Shown one piece after another: positions 1-11,600 of a stretch of 64,000 nt of DNA. The notes beneath the pieces were generated by a model. That model ran no database searches and was not told the origin of the DNA. It worked only from the letters and a program-made list of their open reading frames with translations. The stretch spans positions 299,760,647 to 299,824,646 of the forward strand of contig NC_134455.1 in the NCBI RefSeq assembly GCF_047948215.1, given 5' to 3'. Source of the stretch: Lycorma delicatula (lineage: Eukaryota; Arthropoda; Insecta; Hemiptera; Fulgoridae). The stretch's first letter is position 1, and the number at the start of each line of letters is the position of its first letter. The translations under genes and the position numbers were made by a program.

Positions 1-2876
1 TAGATAAGAATTCATCCGGCCGATTCAATGGTTTATCATGCAGTACCATTTATATTGTATAATTAGTCGTTTTTGTTTAAACAAGAAGGTTTTTGAGGTT
101 TTGTTACACTAATGTTGTCCGCAATCGTAGCTTCTTATTACATTTTTATTCGGTTAATACAACGTGTTTGTCATTTTCTGAATGTATAGAACTTAAATAA
201 TGAAAAATATTTATTACAAGTTATTAAAGTAAAAATAAAACACAGTTTATTAATTTATTAAAATTTGGATTAAATAAATAAATTATATATATAGATAGAT
301 AGAGTGAGAGAGAGATTAGTGTTTATTATGGCACAAATTTCAAATTGATTTATTATATATTACACTTTTCATTTAGTTCCTACATAAATTGTAACTAATT
401 TTGTTAACTATTCTGAATTCAGAATAACGTATAAAACATTTGTCGCGAAAATTTAATATAACAACATTTTAGCTTCCTAAAATTATATTAAACTGTTGTC
501 TAAGTTTTAAAATTAAATCATACTCGTGTTTAAAATATTTATTGTAAATTTTTATTTCAACAATAAAAACTTTTAATAACCAAATGTATTTTCAATGTTT
601 TACATGGAACTTGGGATTTCGTAAAATCTACTTACCATTATCTTAAAGAAACCGGTTTTTTTTCTAAAAAAAAGGAACCATTCTGTAACGGTTACTCAAA
701 GGTGCATTTATATAACTTAAATTTACCTGATATTTTGAAAAAATTTCCTACCTTTTTGAGAACTATAATTTTGAAGCGTTTCCTTTCGATAATTGAAATA
801 TTTCCTCTTTTAATCACTAAAAACTATCTTATTCAATCTTTTCTTATGTTGATTAACAAGGAAAACACATTTAATTTAACAAGTTTTATCATAAAACAAT
901 GCATTACTTCTTGGATTGATAGATCATTCTTCGTACTTATTTTGTCAAAATGCATGCGAATAGTAAAATGTTAGAATGTTTTATTTATTATACTTAAAGT
1001 GTTTTAGGATATTTTAATATGAAAAAATGTTTTTTCTATCGGATTAAAAAAGAGTATTATTGTTGTTATAAATAAAGATTAATCTCACTTTGAAGATAAT
1101 TTTTCCAGCTTCCTTTAACGAGTGATAACTTTATCGAATAAGCAGATATAAAATTTAATTTTAATGCAATTAAAATGATGAAGAACGAAAAAAATTGTAT
1201 TCTTTATAAGATGAAATTATAACTATTCAGTTTGTATTCGGGTGCTGGGTGTTTTAAAAACCGTGTCGTGAATAAACGGGACATTATACATTGGGTATTG
1301 TGCTGTACATTTGTTTTAAATGAAAATTTGTGGGGCCAAATCGAATTTTATTCTTGTGACAAAACTTTTATGCATAAACTTATTAAAATAATAAAAACCA
1401 TTTTTGAGTGGCAGACGCCCCAGTTAAAATTAAAAACACCTTTGCTCTGTGGTAATAGTAGTAGCAAATTTTGTGATCATAATCTTTGCAATTATGAGGT
1501 ATTTATTAATTCTTATTAAATAAGATAAAGTTTATTTTGCGGGTTTTAAAATTTAACTACATTTTGTTTGAGCCATTATATTGGTACAAAGGTAGAAATT
1601 TAGGAAATAAATAGCAAGAACAACGTACTGATAGTATGAACATTCATCACAAAGTGTATTTAACATATAGAATCAACTTAAGTAATTTATAAATACATAT
1701 ATATGATGTAACCTATATACCCTATAAAAAATAGAGAGATGAAGACATCTTATTACTTAATGACCTTGAAATCTACGTAAAGGTGAGGTCAAGCAGCCGA
1801 GCCAGATGTACAACTCAGACAATTGAACTGGTCTTTCTTTTAACTCGTGCCTGAAGTGTGTTACTTATAATCTAGTTTTCCTCTCCCTGCATCTCTGACA
1901 TCTGCCCTCTGGGGTGAATTTTTAAAGTATAATATGTTCTTTATCGGTAACATTATTCTATATTAATATGTTTTTATATTGCACTTTTTTATTATATTAC
2001 TAACTACCATGTGTTTTTTCAATTTTTAAAAGACGAACATTTATTGTTATTCATGCACTCGCTAGACTATTTACTTACGTTATCTATTCTTTTTTTTAAA
2101 AATAATTTTAAAGTAATTATATTTCTGTTTAATGTATTAAACATAGACAGCACTCTTAATGAAGTTTAATCGTAATTATAAAAATGCTCCATAAAATGTT
2201 TGGTGTATTCCATTTTCATTTGAAGGCTACATAAACGTGTAAGAATATTCATAAGATTTTTAATGTCCTTTTTTAAGAGGTATAGTTTTACGGCTAAAAT
2301 TTTATTTGATTTATTAATTTGTTTGCATTATTTTATCACTACGAAAGCAATATTTATGTAACTTTAATATACGTATTTATCTAATTCGTCTGTTGGAAAG
2401 TTTATTCTCTTTACCTGGATTGCCAAAAATTGTTTTTTAAAGTTATCCTACAAATACTATCAAAAGTATGTTTTTCAAACCCATCTAAAGGCCTCTACAA
2501 TAAATAGACTAAACATTTCAATTGAAAAAGTAAAATGTTAATGGTAAGTGAACTCGATTAAAGATATATTTATGGTCCTAAGTAAGTCATGATTTATAAA
2601 ATCATTTGAAAAAAAGATTATTGGAAAATTGTATGAAAAAATTGAATAAAAAAGGCGTAATAAACTAAAAAATTGTTACAATATAACCTCTCCTTTTTTA
2701 TTGTAAATTTATGAGAAGACTATTTTTTTATATAAAATTTTATTTTAAAAATATAGATGATTATTCAGGTTTTATATAGCTTTCTTAAACTGTTAAAATA
2801 TTCTTTTAGATTTAATTTTATCGCGTAACTTGTAATATTTTCGATTTAATTAGCACATGTTAAGAGTAACAATAAC

Positions 2877-3055
2877 CTTTACGTCTTTATTGACAGAGTT
2901 TTGAGTTTCTGCGTGTTCTAGGAAGTGATCTGTTGTATGAATCACAAATACCATATAGCCGCAAGGAATTGAATTGACGTACACTTTGTCTAGGTTGTGA
3001 CTCATCTCCACACATCTACGTATCGGCTTCACAGTGTTCGTTACATCTTCCATTA
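2877..3055 (-). CDS. Candidate isolated exon of an unrecognised gene
   Basis: On the - strand an open frame without stops runs through a block that is clearly less AT-rich than its surroundings. It is bounded by a possible acceptor (TTATTTAG, exon start 3055) and a weak donor (AAG|GTTATT, exon end 2877). The peptide includes NTVKPIRRCVEMSHN, then a hydrophobic stretch (PCGYMVFVIHTTDHF) and an acidic/polar tail. I do not recognise the family. It could be a genuine exon of a minus-strand gene, a fragment of a transposon or a retrocopy, or chance. No neighbouring exon with a matching phase was found. The amino-acid composition looks protein-like, unlike the Lys/Asn/Ile/Phe-rich random ORFs elsewhere in the window. 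Confidence 0.25.
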
Positions 3056-4684
3056 CTAAATAATTATTAAATAACATTTATAACGTAATGCGATGTTGTC
3101 CTTTTTAACATCATCATTATAATATTTTATAACATACAATTAAAAAAATATATAAACATAATTTGTTACATAAATGCTGTTTATTAAAAGAAAAATAATG
3201 AATTGATTGCATTGTTAATTTTTCCAAGATTATATGAATTAAATTTTAACTTACGGAACACTATATACTTGGAATAAATTTATAATGAAACGAAAATGAA
3301 TATCTAAGCCGATTCGTTAGTATGCAATAGTTGTATTATTAAGAACTGTTATGAAAATTCGTCGAAATCAAACCCATTTACCTAGTGTAATTTTATTTGG
3401 TATTTAAGGAAAAAATTAAACAGGGAATTTGTTTCTAATATAAATGGGGAATTCCGTTTTTCTACTTTGCGGTGAATCGAGTCTTAGAGTATTCCAATCT
3501 TTACTTTATTCGGTTTGATATCTATAGCTTACATGTGATAAGCAATTTAGTCCATTAAAAAAAATAACGTTACTTCATGATACTATGTAGAACGCTTGCT
3601 GTTACGAATGAATATTACGAACAAGGATGACGGGTAATTTTCTGATATCCATCAGAATTAATGATTTACAATCAAGTGATTAACAAACAAGCTTAAATTT
3701 CAAAAAAGGAAATAATATCTATTAATTGTTTTATAAGTTTAGGCGTGGCTATTTTGATATCTATTAAAAATCAATACGTTTGAATTATTGATCAGACGTT
3801 ACGATTTAAAGTAAATAATATTAAAATTTCATAGAAATTATTGAATAAAAATATTGCATTGGTTTTCAACAAGTGATTTCAAATCTTGGAATAGTGTCAG
3901 GTTTCTATCACATTGATTGACTAGAATCGTTTAAAGGTGTGATAACGGCAAAAGGTCTGTTCATGACTGGATTCCATTTCTGAAACTAGATTACAGGAAC
4001 GGACTGCAAAATATAAAACGATCCTTGTGACATATTTACCTTTAATAAAATGTAACAACTTAAATTCCTCAAATTTGTATATCTTAGAAACAGTAATATT
4101 TACCCTTAAAGTTTTTGTATAAGATAATGAAATAAGCTAGTAACATACAAAAATATATACACGAGCGTGTTCACATACACGCACGCACAACCAATACTAT
4201 GACAATTGGTACAGATTACTCCACAAATGTTTTATTTATTAGATAGATTGAAAAATGGGCTAAAAATATTTTTTGGCTGCAGTTATTATTTGTAAGTGAT
4301 ATAAAGATTTTAGTTTCTTTTAACTCCTCCCAGTTTTGCAACTAATAGGAATAAGCTTTTTAATAGTTAATTTGACCTTTTAATAGTTTTTTACGGTGTA
4401 ATTTTAAAAAAGTAATGATCCTTAATACTCAACCCAAAAAAATGGTTCTGTATCACTCCATCTATCAGTACAGGCCAACGTAATATCTACACAATGACAT
4501 TCACCATAAATCTATTGGTAATTAGATATATACAAACCAATTTTAAATCTTATTGGATTTAGGTAAAATTAGCTTCTTGGATATTTATGCGCGGAGGAGA
4601 GATATTGATATTTAGAAAGAATGAAACAAAAGAAATAGATAGAAAAAAATAAAGAAAAAGCGAAAGAGAAAATTGAAATGGAAA

Positions 4685-4850
4685 TAAAAGCTATTTTCCA
4701 CGGTGTGGGATCATGTTTTTGTGTTTCATCCTTAAGTTCGTGGGTTCGAATCCCGGTCAGTCTTGGAAGTTTTTCACGTATACTATATCATTTAGTTCTC
4801 ATTAGTAACTGTAACTGAAGTAATACTTAACAGTATTTCATTCGTCTAGT
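4685..4850 (+). repeat. Degenerate tRNA-derived SINE
   Basis: A box-B-like promoter motif (GGGTTCGAATCCC, near 4741-4753) follows a degenerate box A. The downstream part contains GAAGTAATACTTAACAGT, which resembles the body of the copies at 25.1 kb and 47.5 kb. It has no tRNA cloverleaf, so it is a SINE and not a tRNA gene. Confidence 0.5.
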
Positions 4851-4947
4851 TCAGCATTGATCGTATTTAAAAACACGCGATGGTTTTCATTGCACGAGGA
4901 GTTGGTAACTCCAACATAACATTTTTCGTGTTTTGCTTAGGTATTAT

Positions 4948-4971
4948 ACTACAAGCGTATACGCTTGTAGT
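4948..4971. repeat. Perfect 24-base palindrome
   Basis: The half-sequence ACTACAAGCGTA is followed immediately by its exact reverse complement, with no spacer. A perfect palindrome of this length is unlikely by chance and could mark a transposon end, a deletion junction or a dimeric protein-binding site. Confidence 0.8.
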
Positions 4972-5236
4972 TGTGTATTTTACAGATTTAATGAGAATGT
5001 ATTTTTAGGGAAATGTGACAGTAAAGACAGAAATTAATAGTAAAGTCGTCTATGGGATCACATTTAAATAGTGTTTTAAATCACCATCTTAAGCACTTAT
5101 AAGATACAAAAAAAAAATCCCTAAAAAATCTTTAATTTACAAATGTAAACAACTTTAGTGTAATATATAAATAAATAAATTCTAGTATCATAATCGTTTG
5201 GGTTTTTAATGTTATAACTTTCAATTTATCTTTCAG

Positions 5237-5259
5237 TTGAAAAAATGGCAGTTGGTAGA
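5237..5259 (+). CDS. Possible 23-base upstream exon of the pebbled/RREB1 gene
   Basis: A good acceptor (CTTTCAG, ending 5236) and a consensus donor (AGA|GTAAGT, at 5260) bound 23 bases. They contain an ATG at 5245 in strong context (A at -3, G at +4), giving M-A-V-G-R. Splicing to the acceptor at 8581/8582 keeps the frame open through V-T-L-R-W-I-C-N-R-S-T-S into the ATG at 8618, adding 17 residues to the protein. Seen directly: the splice signals, the ATG and the matching phase. Inferred: that the exon is used. Very short internal exons are uncommon, and chance cannot be excluded. Confidence 0.3.
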
Positions 5260-5354
5260 GTAAGTCAATTTATAATACTCATATGGGCATCCTACCCTAC
5301 CCTAGCATCTACCTGGTTAATGTGTTAGCTGAGTCAGTCTTATTTTGAGTTTTA

Positions 5355-5515
5355 TTGATCAAGCGGGTAGAGTCAAAGATAATGAGTGCAATGTGTATAT
5401 ATGTGTTGTGCACGTGTGCGATCATGTTAGCGCGTCCGAAAGTCGGACAGGATGAGGGCAGCCGTTAGTGTGGAGGCGAAGTGATAGCGATGTGTACGTT
5501 ACCTCTGCACCTGCC
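5355..5515 (+). promoter_or_regulatory. CpG-containing island, possible promoter or 5' exon
   Basis: About 150 bases with many CG dinucleotides and a GC content well above the flanks, just downstream of the candidate mini-exon. The block includes a short hairpin (GTCCG..CGGAC). No TATA box is evident. It may be a regulatory element in the 5' intron or an old insertion. Confidence 0.2.
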
Positions 5516-6415
5516 ACTTTTTTTTAGAATTATTATTATTCTTTAAGCAACTCAGTTCATTTGTAGTTGTAGTAAATTAAATAATATTTATTATGATTTC
5601 TTTTAAATTATTTTACTATTATGGATCCTTATTAGCAAACTACTTTATATAATTGCATTTTATTTTTTGTTTAATTTTACTATAATTTCAACGGAAAATT
5701 TTGGAACTTGCGCAAATGTGCTTTAAATTATTTAAGATAAAATAAGATATAGAATTACATTTACCGTAAACGTTAACGTAAAATTATCAATAGAATATTT
5801 ATATTCCAATATTGTGTAAGCACACGATGAATATTTTTTAATACAGCTATATGAACTTAGAATGTAAAATGATTTAATGCAACTTTTTACCGGTCACTCA
5901 CCCACGTCGCCCACGAACGGTCATTGCTGTGTACGTCAGTTATAGTATATTAATTTTTTCATATAATCATATTCCAGGTGAACAGTTTTAATTGTTTTTA
6001 TTAAATTTTTAATAATTAATGAATCTTAGCTTTAAAAAAGATGTACAATTTTTAACGAGGACGTAATTTATCTTGAAAGTGGTTTATACATACTCTTAAA
6101 AGTTTTCCTTGTAAGTTGTTAACCTTGAGTGTCTTCCGATCTTTCTGCAGATCGTTTTCAAAAACTGCCAAAGCTACATATTAATAAAAAAACAGAGTAT
6201 ATATTTAGCTCCAATAATGTTCATCTTACATTTTACGAAAACCCATAAATAGGAACAAATAAAAATTTGATTTTATAATGATGTAACATTATTCTTAAGC
6301 GTAATGATCTTTCATGGCACTAAGATTTAACGCACAACCTCGAGATTAGCTACAGAATTTGAATTTATATGTTTTATATTTTCAAACCAAATTTTAATGA
6401 AACATAATATTATTA

Positions 6416-6442
6416 AGAGTAACCTATGAAATAGGTTACTCT
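6416..6442. repeat. Hairpin next to the mariner-type element
   Basis: AGAGTAACCTAT and its exact reverse complement are separated by three bases (GAA). The hairpin sits immediately left of the left inverted repeat of the mariner-type element, where the outermost bases of that repeat have been lost. Confidence 0.7.
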
Positions 6443-6448
6443 ATGAGT

Positions 6449-7118
6449 AAAATGCTCTATTTTTCTTTAACTATATCTCCCAAATTATTACACATATCGA
6501 CATGAAACAAAAATTAAAGTCCGTCTTATCAAGTTCTAACAAAAAGTCACATTACACAACTTCCGCATGTGCCCCACCAGTCACAGGAAGGATATCCGGC
6601 CGATAGGCGATTTCTTGCCATGCTTGTTGAAGCATTTTTGGGGTGATGGTTGAAATGGCCATTCCGAAAGCTTTCGCGCGGCTCCTGGATGTTTGCTACT
6701 TTTGAACATGTCAAGATTCCTGGTAGGCGGAATGGAAGAGGTGGTTCAATTCCCTGGTTTCCCAGATCGCCAGACATAACACCTCTGGACTTCTTCTTCT
6801 GGGGTTATATCCAAGACAGGATGTATACGATAAAAGTAGAAAACATCCAGGAGCTGGGTAAGAGCGTTCGGGGAATGTCATTTCAGCCGTCACACTAGAA
6901 CTGCTTTAACGAACATGGCAAGAAATCGGCTAAATAAACAGCCGATAGGCTGGAACCTTCTTCGGGTGAATGGTGGAGCACATGCGGAGTGATATGACAT
7001 AATGCGACGTTTTCTTAAGACAGGCTTTAATTTAATTTTTGTTTCATGTTGATACGTGTAATATTTAGGGAGATATAGTTAAATAAACATAGGGCATCGC
7101 ATTTAAAATGGGACACTG
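6449..7118. mobile_element. Mariner/Tc1-type element with long inverted ends
   Basis: About 670 bases. The left end (about 6449-6640) and the reverse complement of the right end (about 6895-7118) match over roughly 200 bases, including TTAACTATATCTCCC and ACATGAAACAAAAATTAAA. Between them lies a fragment of transposase coding sequence. The right inverted end itself encodes the transposase C-terminus (R-T-W-Q-E-I-G), so the left end is an inverted copy of the 3' end of an autonomous element. This makes it a foldback derivative. The outermost bases of the left end are missing. Confidence 0.75.
6680..6960 (+). pseudogene. Mariner/Tc1-type transposase, C-terminal fragment
   Basis: The + strand frame reads WFPRSPDITPLDFFFWGYIQ, matching the SPDLTPLDFFLWG motif around the last catalytic aspartate of many arthropod mariner-like transposases. 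It continues into a degenerate C-terminus with a stop in place of a conserved tyrosine (R-T-W-Q-E-I-G-stop). The N-terminal DNA-binding domain and the first catalytic aspartate are absent. It cannot encode an active transposase. The fragment is embedded in the inverted-end element described at 6449-7118. Confidence 0.65.
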
Positions 7119-8617
7119 TATAAATATTACAATTCTCTTACGAATTTAGGTAATATTTTTTATATAATTTTACCGATCGAATTTTTTATCGATAAGTTAT
7201 CAGTAAAATTTTTTGTCCGTAAAAGTTTTATTTTTATTTTCACTGCTAACATTTCTTTCTTTCGTTAGGTAATTTTGTAGCTAAAGTATAATTGCAATAT
7301 TTTTCAGCGTTTCACTGAATTCCCTTTTTTTTAAAGGGTAGCATGGTTCTCAACTTTAGACTTTTTTTAAAATGGCGTTTTCATACGGTCACTGTTTTCT
7401 GAAGGCCTAGACATTTTTAAATAAAAACAAAATTGATTGTTTTATGAAAAATTATTTTTAGATTCTTTCCATTTTATACTGAATTTTAACAAACCGAAAC
7501 TTTCAACAACTTTGTATTTATAAAATAAACGTTTTAAATATTATAAAATTGAGTTATTGATCTTAGTTGATATTGAAAGGTTTATCTAGCGAAAAAAATA
7601 GTTTTACTGCAAAGAAAAATTGTGAATACAATATCAAAGGACACTTGATATCTTTGACCAATGAATGTTGAGAAGTTATTTCAAATTCTTCCTATAACCT
7701 TCGTATTACTTTTATGTTTTTCAAAACTGTTTTTGCAAATAAGGTATCGGAGGAAAAAATAAATTAATTGAAAACCAACGTAAGGTTAAGTACTTAACAG
7801 TGTTGACAAAGACCCAATGCGATATGAGGGGAGTAGGACGCTATTTAAAACCACATTAAGAAGGTCTGAGAAATAAATTTTTTGCTTATAAAAGTAACAC
7901 GAAAGAGTGAAGCATCAAAGCATTGCCACCGAGAGACAGGCTGGAAAAGGTGTATGTTATCAGGATTAAAACGGATCAGAGAGGGTCCAAGACAGCGTTG
8001 GCTTGGAAACAGGAATTTCTTCGTTACCTTACTTTTCCATTTCTCTGTCCAAACAAATGTAGCAGCCACCGTTTACATATGAAAATTGTTGTAAAACATC
8101 ATTCTAACTACGTCTATTCGAATAAAAAATAAATCTTACTGTAAAATTTAATTAAATTCGGAAAACGTTTTGCCCGGAATGCGTCACTAACACAATAACA
8201 ATGTGCCTAAAGTTAGAGTAAAAATAAGAACTTCCTTCGTTTAATCAGCTGAAAATTTGAAATAAAACAAAAAGTAATTAAAAAAAATATATTTTTTAAT
8301 TTCGATTGTTTGAAATCTGTGTCAAATTGAGGGTTAGTAATTTGCCGTTAGATGTTAGTAGTTAATATTATAACTATTTGAATATTTATTCAAATATATT
8401 TATTTATTGTATTTATTCCTGTTACAAATAATCCAAGGAATAATAATAAATCACATAAATAATGAAATACTTATTCTATAGAGTGACTAAGAAATAATTT
8501 TTGAATAATAATTTAAAGAACTATTAACTTTTTTTTTAAAAAAAAGAATAAAAAAATAAATAAATTTCTTATCATTTACAGGTTACTTTGAGGTGGATAT
8601 GCAATCGTTCTACAAGC

Positions 8618-8678
8618 ATGTTAGACATGGCAACAGAAATATCTTCTCCTGCCTTGGTGGTACATAGCAGCTCCCAAG
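8618..8678 (+). CDS. pebbled/RREB1 coding exon 1
   Basis: The exon proper begins at 8582 after an acceptor (ATTTACAG) and ends at a consensus donor (CAAG|GTAAGT). From the ATG at 8618 it encodes [20 protein letters not shown] plus one base, so the donor is phase 1 and matches exon 2 (G + AA = Glu). The ATG has A at -3. The frame stays open to the start of the exon at 8582, which leaves room for an upstream start. An out-of-frame ATG at 8599 opens a 22-codon reading frame that overlaps this start and ends at 8667. Confidence 0.65.
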
Positions 8679-11600
8679 GTAAGTCCTTTTTTCCGAATAT
8701 TAATTAGTTCAATTATTAAAAAAAAGAAAAATTAAACATGTATGTGTGATAAATTGTAGGTAAATTAAAGATCCTCAAATAATATTCTTATTTTTAATTT
8801 CGTGGATTAAGTAAGTAATTAATAGATAAAAATGTAAATAAGAAATTTTTTAATCATTTTAAAAAATAATTAATTTCTTATAAATTTACGTGTCGGCTAC
8901 TTCAGTAGTGTTTTATTTTTATTATATTGTTCTGTATATATATATATACATACACACACATTTTTTTTAATAAGTTTCAATTTCAAAGAAACTCGGAAAT
9001 ATGGACTGTAATATTTCAATGTGGGAACAATTTCAAAATTTTACGTAGTTTATATTTTCTCTAACATGGAGGCTTTTGTAGGCTATTTCCCCTATAAATA
9101 AATATTTTAATGAACAATTTAAAACTTTGTTAAAAAATAATACTTTTATTTCAATAAGTATAGTAAAAAAGAGATAGTGGTGTAATGAGTAACGATTATT
9201 AATATTCTTTTACTCTGCAGTATAATTAAGGTCATCCATCCCTTGGGGTTAAATATTTATTTTTTAATATATACAAACTCTTAAATCGAGGGGCTCGAGA
9301 ATAAAATAAAATAAAAAAAAAACAATCTATTGTACTCTTTGAACGATATAGGAATCGTTTCTAATTACGACTAAACATTTGCTTTTTGTGGACTTTTACA
9401 TTCATTATCATTTAATTTTTCAATTTAGTTATTTTACGTTTTCATTATTCAACATTTTTGATATTCAACTCTAAGCACCTTTTTGATTGTACTTGATATA
9501 TCAGCCGAATACTAAGAACTTAAGAGACATTTTAATTTACGTGTAATATTTAATTATCTTAATGACAAAATTTTAATGAACGAACTTTTCTGGATTCGAT
9601 TTATTTGTTTATTAATATTAGGGAAGAATGAAAATAAATAAATATTATTATTAATTTTTTTTTAATCAAATATGGAACTACATGTTTGAATATATGTATT
9701 TTATTTTTATAAAAAAGTTCAAATTTTTTTGATCTGGATTCTGATCTTATTTATTAGATACAAAAATTAGCTTGAAATAAGTTGTAGAGTGTAAAAATTA
9801 CTTGCTTTAATCATACATAAAATATTGAATTATACATATTAGGAGTTTAAAAATCAAGTATGTGATCAGTTTTCTTTATTATTCATTGTAAAAAAAAAGA
9901 AAAATAATTTTACTAGTGTGTTTTTTCCCAATAGAACAATCGTTACATTACTATTGTGTTGTTATTATTTCAGTGTACGTTACGAAATAATTTTGATGAC
10001 TATGAAGGAAATCGAATTATTAACCTACTTGTGTCTTATTATTAAAGCAGCTTACAATCAGTAAATAATTATTGCATGCATAATTAACTAAAGATTTTGT
10101 TATATCTTAGCGCAAATAAACTCTTCTTTTAGAATAAATATAGTATCTCCAAAATTAAATTTATATTTAAAATAAAACATTTTATTTCAACAGAAAATTA
10201 ACTTATTGAACATATAACCGAAAAATTCGAAGCTGAATTATGAACCCTAATTATTTAGGGTTCATAATTTTACGGTATAATTAATTGAAAATCAGTGTTG
10301 TTTTATTTTTATGATATTTTCTTGGATTGATCTTTTTTGTATGATATCATTAGAATAAAATTAAAAGACATTTTTATGAACCTTTTCTATTTACTTTAAG
10401 TTAGTGAAAAGATCTTATAATCTTGCCAAATTATTAGTTTTCTTTTGGAGGTGCTAGTGTTTTCTTTGCGATATGTCCCTTTTAGTTAAACCCGTCTTCT
10501 CAACATTTGTACGTTATTAAAAAAAAAAAAAATGAGTGGTTACTTAAAAAACAATCCTTCGACAATTTATTTTCAATCTATAAGTTACGAGTTGTATCTT
10601 AATTCACTTGTTAATTTACTAAAACATAAATTAACAATTAATAATACTTCTACTACAATATAGATTTTGGATTTTTTTTTATAGATTTGATTTATATAAA
10701 TTGGCATCGAAATACACGTATAAGTTTTTATTTTTTTTACACCATTATTGTACTTTTTTAATAACAGCTGGGACCACCGTTAGGTTTGCTTCAGAAAATG
10801 CGATGAAAATACTATTTTCTAGCGTGTGAAAATGCCTTGCCCTTGACTAGAATTCAAACCCGAGATATCCGGATAAAAAGGCCGAGACGTTACCACTCGC
10901 GCCACGGATGCCGGCACCGTTATTTTACTTAATATTCATAGTTTTCATAAAAATGTTTAAATATATAAGTTAATCTCTAAAAAAAAAAAGTAAAAAATTT
11001 TGGCCGAAAAATTTAATTTTCTTAATCTAAATAATATGTAGGTTTGTTACACATCTCAAGCTGTAAATTTATACTATTAAAAAGATAATAGTATTACATA
11101 CTATAAAAAAATGATTAAATCATTCTCATACAAGATTATCAGCATAGATTTTTTCTGTATTACTAAATAGAGAATTAAATATATTTGAAACAAAACAGAA
11201 TGGTTATTCTTTCATTCACCTCTTTTATTATTTATATTTCATCGATATATATATATATATATATATAAAGTATGTATATAATAAGTATATTTATATTAGC
11301 CCTTTAAAACAAAACATCATGCTATCTATTTACAGTTTCCAAGAGGGTGTTTTTTACTATAACGCTTCGCAGCGGTTTGTTCCGACTTACTTTTTTAAGA
11401 AATTTCATATAATTAAATAATAAATAAAATTTCAACATTAGAATAATCTTTTACTCATTTCTTTAACTACAATACAGGCCTATGTATAAAATCACTGAAA
11501 TAACCTCATTAACTGCGTATTTATAAATGCAATCTTCAATTGTTTTATTTTTCAGAAAAAAAAATATTTTTAATTGGTTTTAAATGGAAAACTAAACGTG

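Larger units (their letters stand above)
1..5236. other. Upstream AT-rich region, no confident gene
   Basis: Non-coding by inspection apart from items listed separately: an exon-like block near 2.9-3.1 kb on the - strand, a SINE-like copy near 4.7 kb and a perfect palindrome near 4.95 kb. A comparatively GC-rich patch at about 1755-1930 carries two nuclear-receptor half-sites. Short ORFs here (for example 702-974 and 1232-1519) have the composition of random AT-rich sequence and no recognisable domain. The promoter and 5' untranslated exons of the zinc-finger gene may lie here or further upstream; no TATA/initiator pair is convincing. Confidence 0.5.

Noticed and set aside
7845..8132. Overlapping small ORFs on both strands
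   Set aside because: Three overlapping frames in one locally less AT-rich stretch, with no consistent coding signal or splice context.
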